7,525 nt of DNA from Opitutales bacterium UBA7389. Lineage in GTDB: Bacteria > Verrucomicrobiota > Verrucomicrobiia > Opitutales > Opitutaceae. Location of the stretch: assembly GCA_002474325.1 (NCBI GenBank), contig DKNL01000128.1:1-7525 (forward strand). Direction: 5' to 3'. Both the position numbers and the translations under genes were made by a program. The notes beneath the pieces are model-generated. The model was not told the origin of the DNA and did no database searches. It worked only from the letters and a program-made list of their open reading frames with translations. Numbering within the stretch: position 1 is the first letter of the stretch; each line of letters opens with the position of its first letter. Shown here in pieces: positions 6,580 through 7,525 of the stretch.

Positions 6580-6954
6580 ATGGAGGTTTCCGATTTCGCG
6601 CCTATTCTGGTTCAAATCATTTTCGCATCCGTTCTTGCGGGAGTAATAATCCTGGCGAGCCATTTTCTGGGTCAACGAAGTAGAAAGAACAGTATAAAGG
6701 ATTCCGCTTATGAATGCGGTATAAAGTCGGAAGGAAAGACGAGTACGCGATTTTCGGTCAAGTTCTACGTCACAGCGATGCTCTTTATCCTCTTTGATAT
6801 CGAAGTGCTTTTTTTGATCCCCTGGGCTTTGATCTATCGAGACTTCCTTGCTGAAGGCCTCCCGATTCTCGGGCCTATCATGTTTTTCCTTGCAGTACTT
6901 GTTATCGGGTTGGTTTACGAAATCAGGAAAGGCGGGCTCGAGTGGGAGAAGTGA
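6580..6954 (+). CDS. nuoA: NADH-quinone oxidoreductase subunit A (complex I)
   Basis: NuoA is a small membrane subunit of respiratory complex I, placed where the peripheral arm meets the membrane arm near the quinone site. The 124-residue length is typical. Three membrane segments are visible at about 8-30, 64-84 and 96-115. The conserved loop has YECG with Cys46. The second helix carries the family motif SVKFYVTAMLFILFDIEV with Asp73 and Glu75 and ends in IPWA. The ATG at 6580 is preceded by AGG at only two bases and by TTAGGA further away, so the ribosome-binding site is weak. The rpsA terminator upstream suggests its own promoter in 6456-6579, which was not identified. The next gene is not nuoB, although nuoA usually heads a nuo operon. 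Confidence 0.96.
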   Translation: MEVSDFAPILVQIIFASVLAGVIILASHFLGQRSRKNSIKDSAYECGIKSEGKTSTRFSVKFYVTAMLFILFDIEVLFLIPWALIYRDFLAEGLPILGPIMFFLAVLVIGLVYEIRKGGLEWEK

Positions 6955-7009
6955 GTCGTTGGCACTCTCCCAATTCATAGAACGGCGGATGCCGTATACC
7001 CCAAACTAG

Positions 7010-7525
7010 ATGCGGTTAGATCGATACTTTTCACGCAAACGGGTGCTTGAGCTTGATAGCGAAACGCTAGAAGGATGCTTAAAGGAGCTCGTTAAAGTCT
7101 CGGTCGAAAGCTTCAAAGATCTCAGTCGCAAGAGAAACCTGCTGGCGGGGCTATTACAGCGGGAGAATACCATGACGACTTACTTGGGTCATGGCGTCGC
7201 CCTGCCGCATTTGCGTGTAAAAATGAACCGCCGCTACGTTTTCGCGGTAGGCCGAAGTAAGAAGGGGATTCAATACGAAGGACCGAAAAAAGAGGAGAAG
7301 GTCCATTTGATAATTCTCTTGTTGGCTCGAGAATCAGCTAAAAATTATCTTAACGTGCTCGCGGCGGTTGCTCGATTGGTCAAAGACAAGAGCTTCATCG
7401 ACAATCTGATCGAAGCTGAAGACACGAATGAGCTATGCGATCGATTGATGGTCGGGTTTGGTAGGCTTCAATCCACCACAGGAAAACAGCGAGAAAGCTC
7501 GATCAATAAACTCATATTCAACCAG
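7010..7525 (+). CDS. PTS EIIA (fructose/mannitol, type 2)-like protein, N-terminal part (cut by right edge)
   Basis: All 172 codons from the ATG at 7010 to the window edge are open. The EIIA type-2 domain covers about residues 5-150. Its phospho-acceptor histidine is His67 in HGVALPHLRV, the family's GIALPH motif. RENTMTTYLG precedes it, and KVHLIILLLA (97-106) and LNVLAAVARLV (114-124) are typical core strands and helices. Such domains either pass phosphate to a sugar permease or act as regulators, as in the nitrogen-related PtsN system. No EI, HPr, EIIB or EIIC gene is visible, so a regulatory role is more likely but not shown. After residue 150 the chain enters a polar linker and keeps going, whereas a stand-alone EIIA would be about to end, so a fused second domain beyond the edge is possible. 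The gene starts 55 bases after nuoA with no clear Shine-Dalgarno sequence. Confidence 0.87.
   Translation, partial: MRLDRYFSRKRVLELDSETLEGCLKELVKVSVESFKDLSRKRNLLAGLLQRENTMTTYLGHGVALPHLRVKMNRRYVFAVGRSKKGIQYEGPKKEEKVHLIILLLARESAKNYLNVLAAVARLVKDKSFIDNLIEAEDTNELCDRLMVGFGRLQSTTGKQRESSINKLIFNQ

Noticed and set aside
6529..6978. Minus-strand open frame covering nuoA
   Set aside because: NuoA on the plus strand has all the family motifs; this frame is its shadow.
6982..6995. ACGGC-GGAT-GCCGT hairpin after nuoA as a terminator
   Set aside because: Only 5 bp and no T-run follows; at most a processing or pausing element, or chance.
1..7525. Mobile element, defence system, CRISPR array or tRNA
   Set aside because: No transposase, integrase, repeat-spacer pattern, tRNA-like fold or toxin-antitoxin pair was seen; the content is core metabolism, translation and respiration genes.

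Overview
This window looks like ordinary chromosome from a bacterium of the phylum Verrucomicrobiota, most likely class Opitutae. That placement rests on recall of the protein families and on the mix of genes, not on any search. The organism has oxygen-dependent haem synthesis (HemF), a long-form HisG, a six-domain ribosomal protein S1 and a NuoA subunit, which fits an aerobic or facultative heterotroph. GC content looks moderate. No insertion sequence, phage gene, CRISPR array, tRNA or rRNA was seen.

Layout, left to right. Positions 1-596 hold the N-terminal two thirds of hemF on the minus strand, cut by the window edge. A divergent intergenic region with a perfect 9-bp inverted repeat separates it from a plus-strand gene (791-2227) for an exported ClpP-like serine protease carrying a long coiled coil. 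A 431-base stretch without a convincing gene follows (2228-2658); it contains a GAAA-capped hairpin and several complementary arms. An OmpR-family response regulator lies on the minus strand (2659-3414). It is divergent from hisG (plus, about 3601-4485), and the shared intergenic region contains a symmetric promoter-like inverted repeat and three TGTAAAA units.

Downstream of hisG, a 245-base leader with four consecutive hairpins precedes rpsA (4731-6389), which ends at a clear rho-independent terminator. Then come nuoA (6580-6954), standing apart from nuoB and the other complex I genes, and the first 172 codons of a PTS EIIA-like gene that runs off the right edge (7010-7525).

The genes do not form one pathway. 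They are single housekeeping genes for haem synthesis, histidine synthesis, translation and respiration, interleaved with two regulatory-looking genes and one envelope protease. No undescribed multi-gene system can be defended here. The items most worth a second look are the exported ClpP-like protein, the rpsA leader, the symmetric promoter between the response regulator and hisG, and the EIIA-like protein that may continue into another domain.
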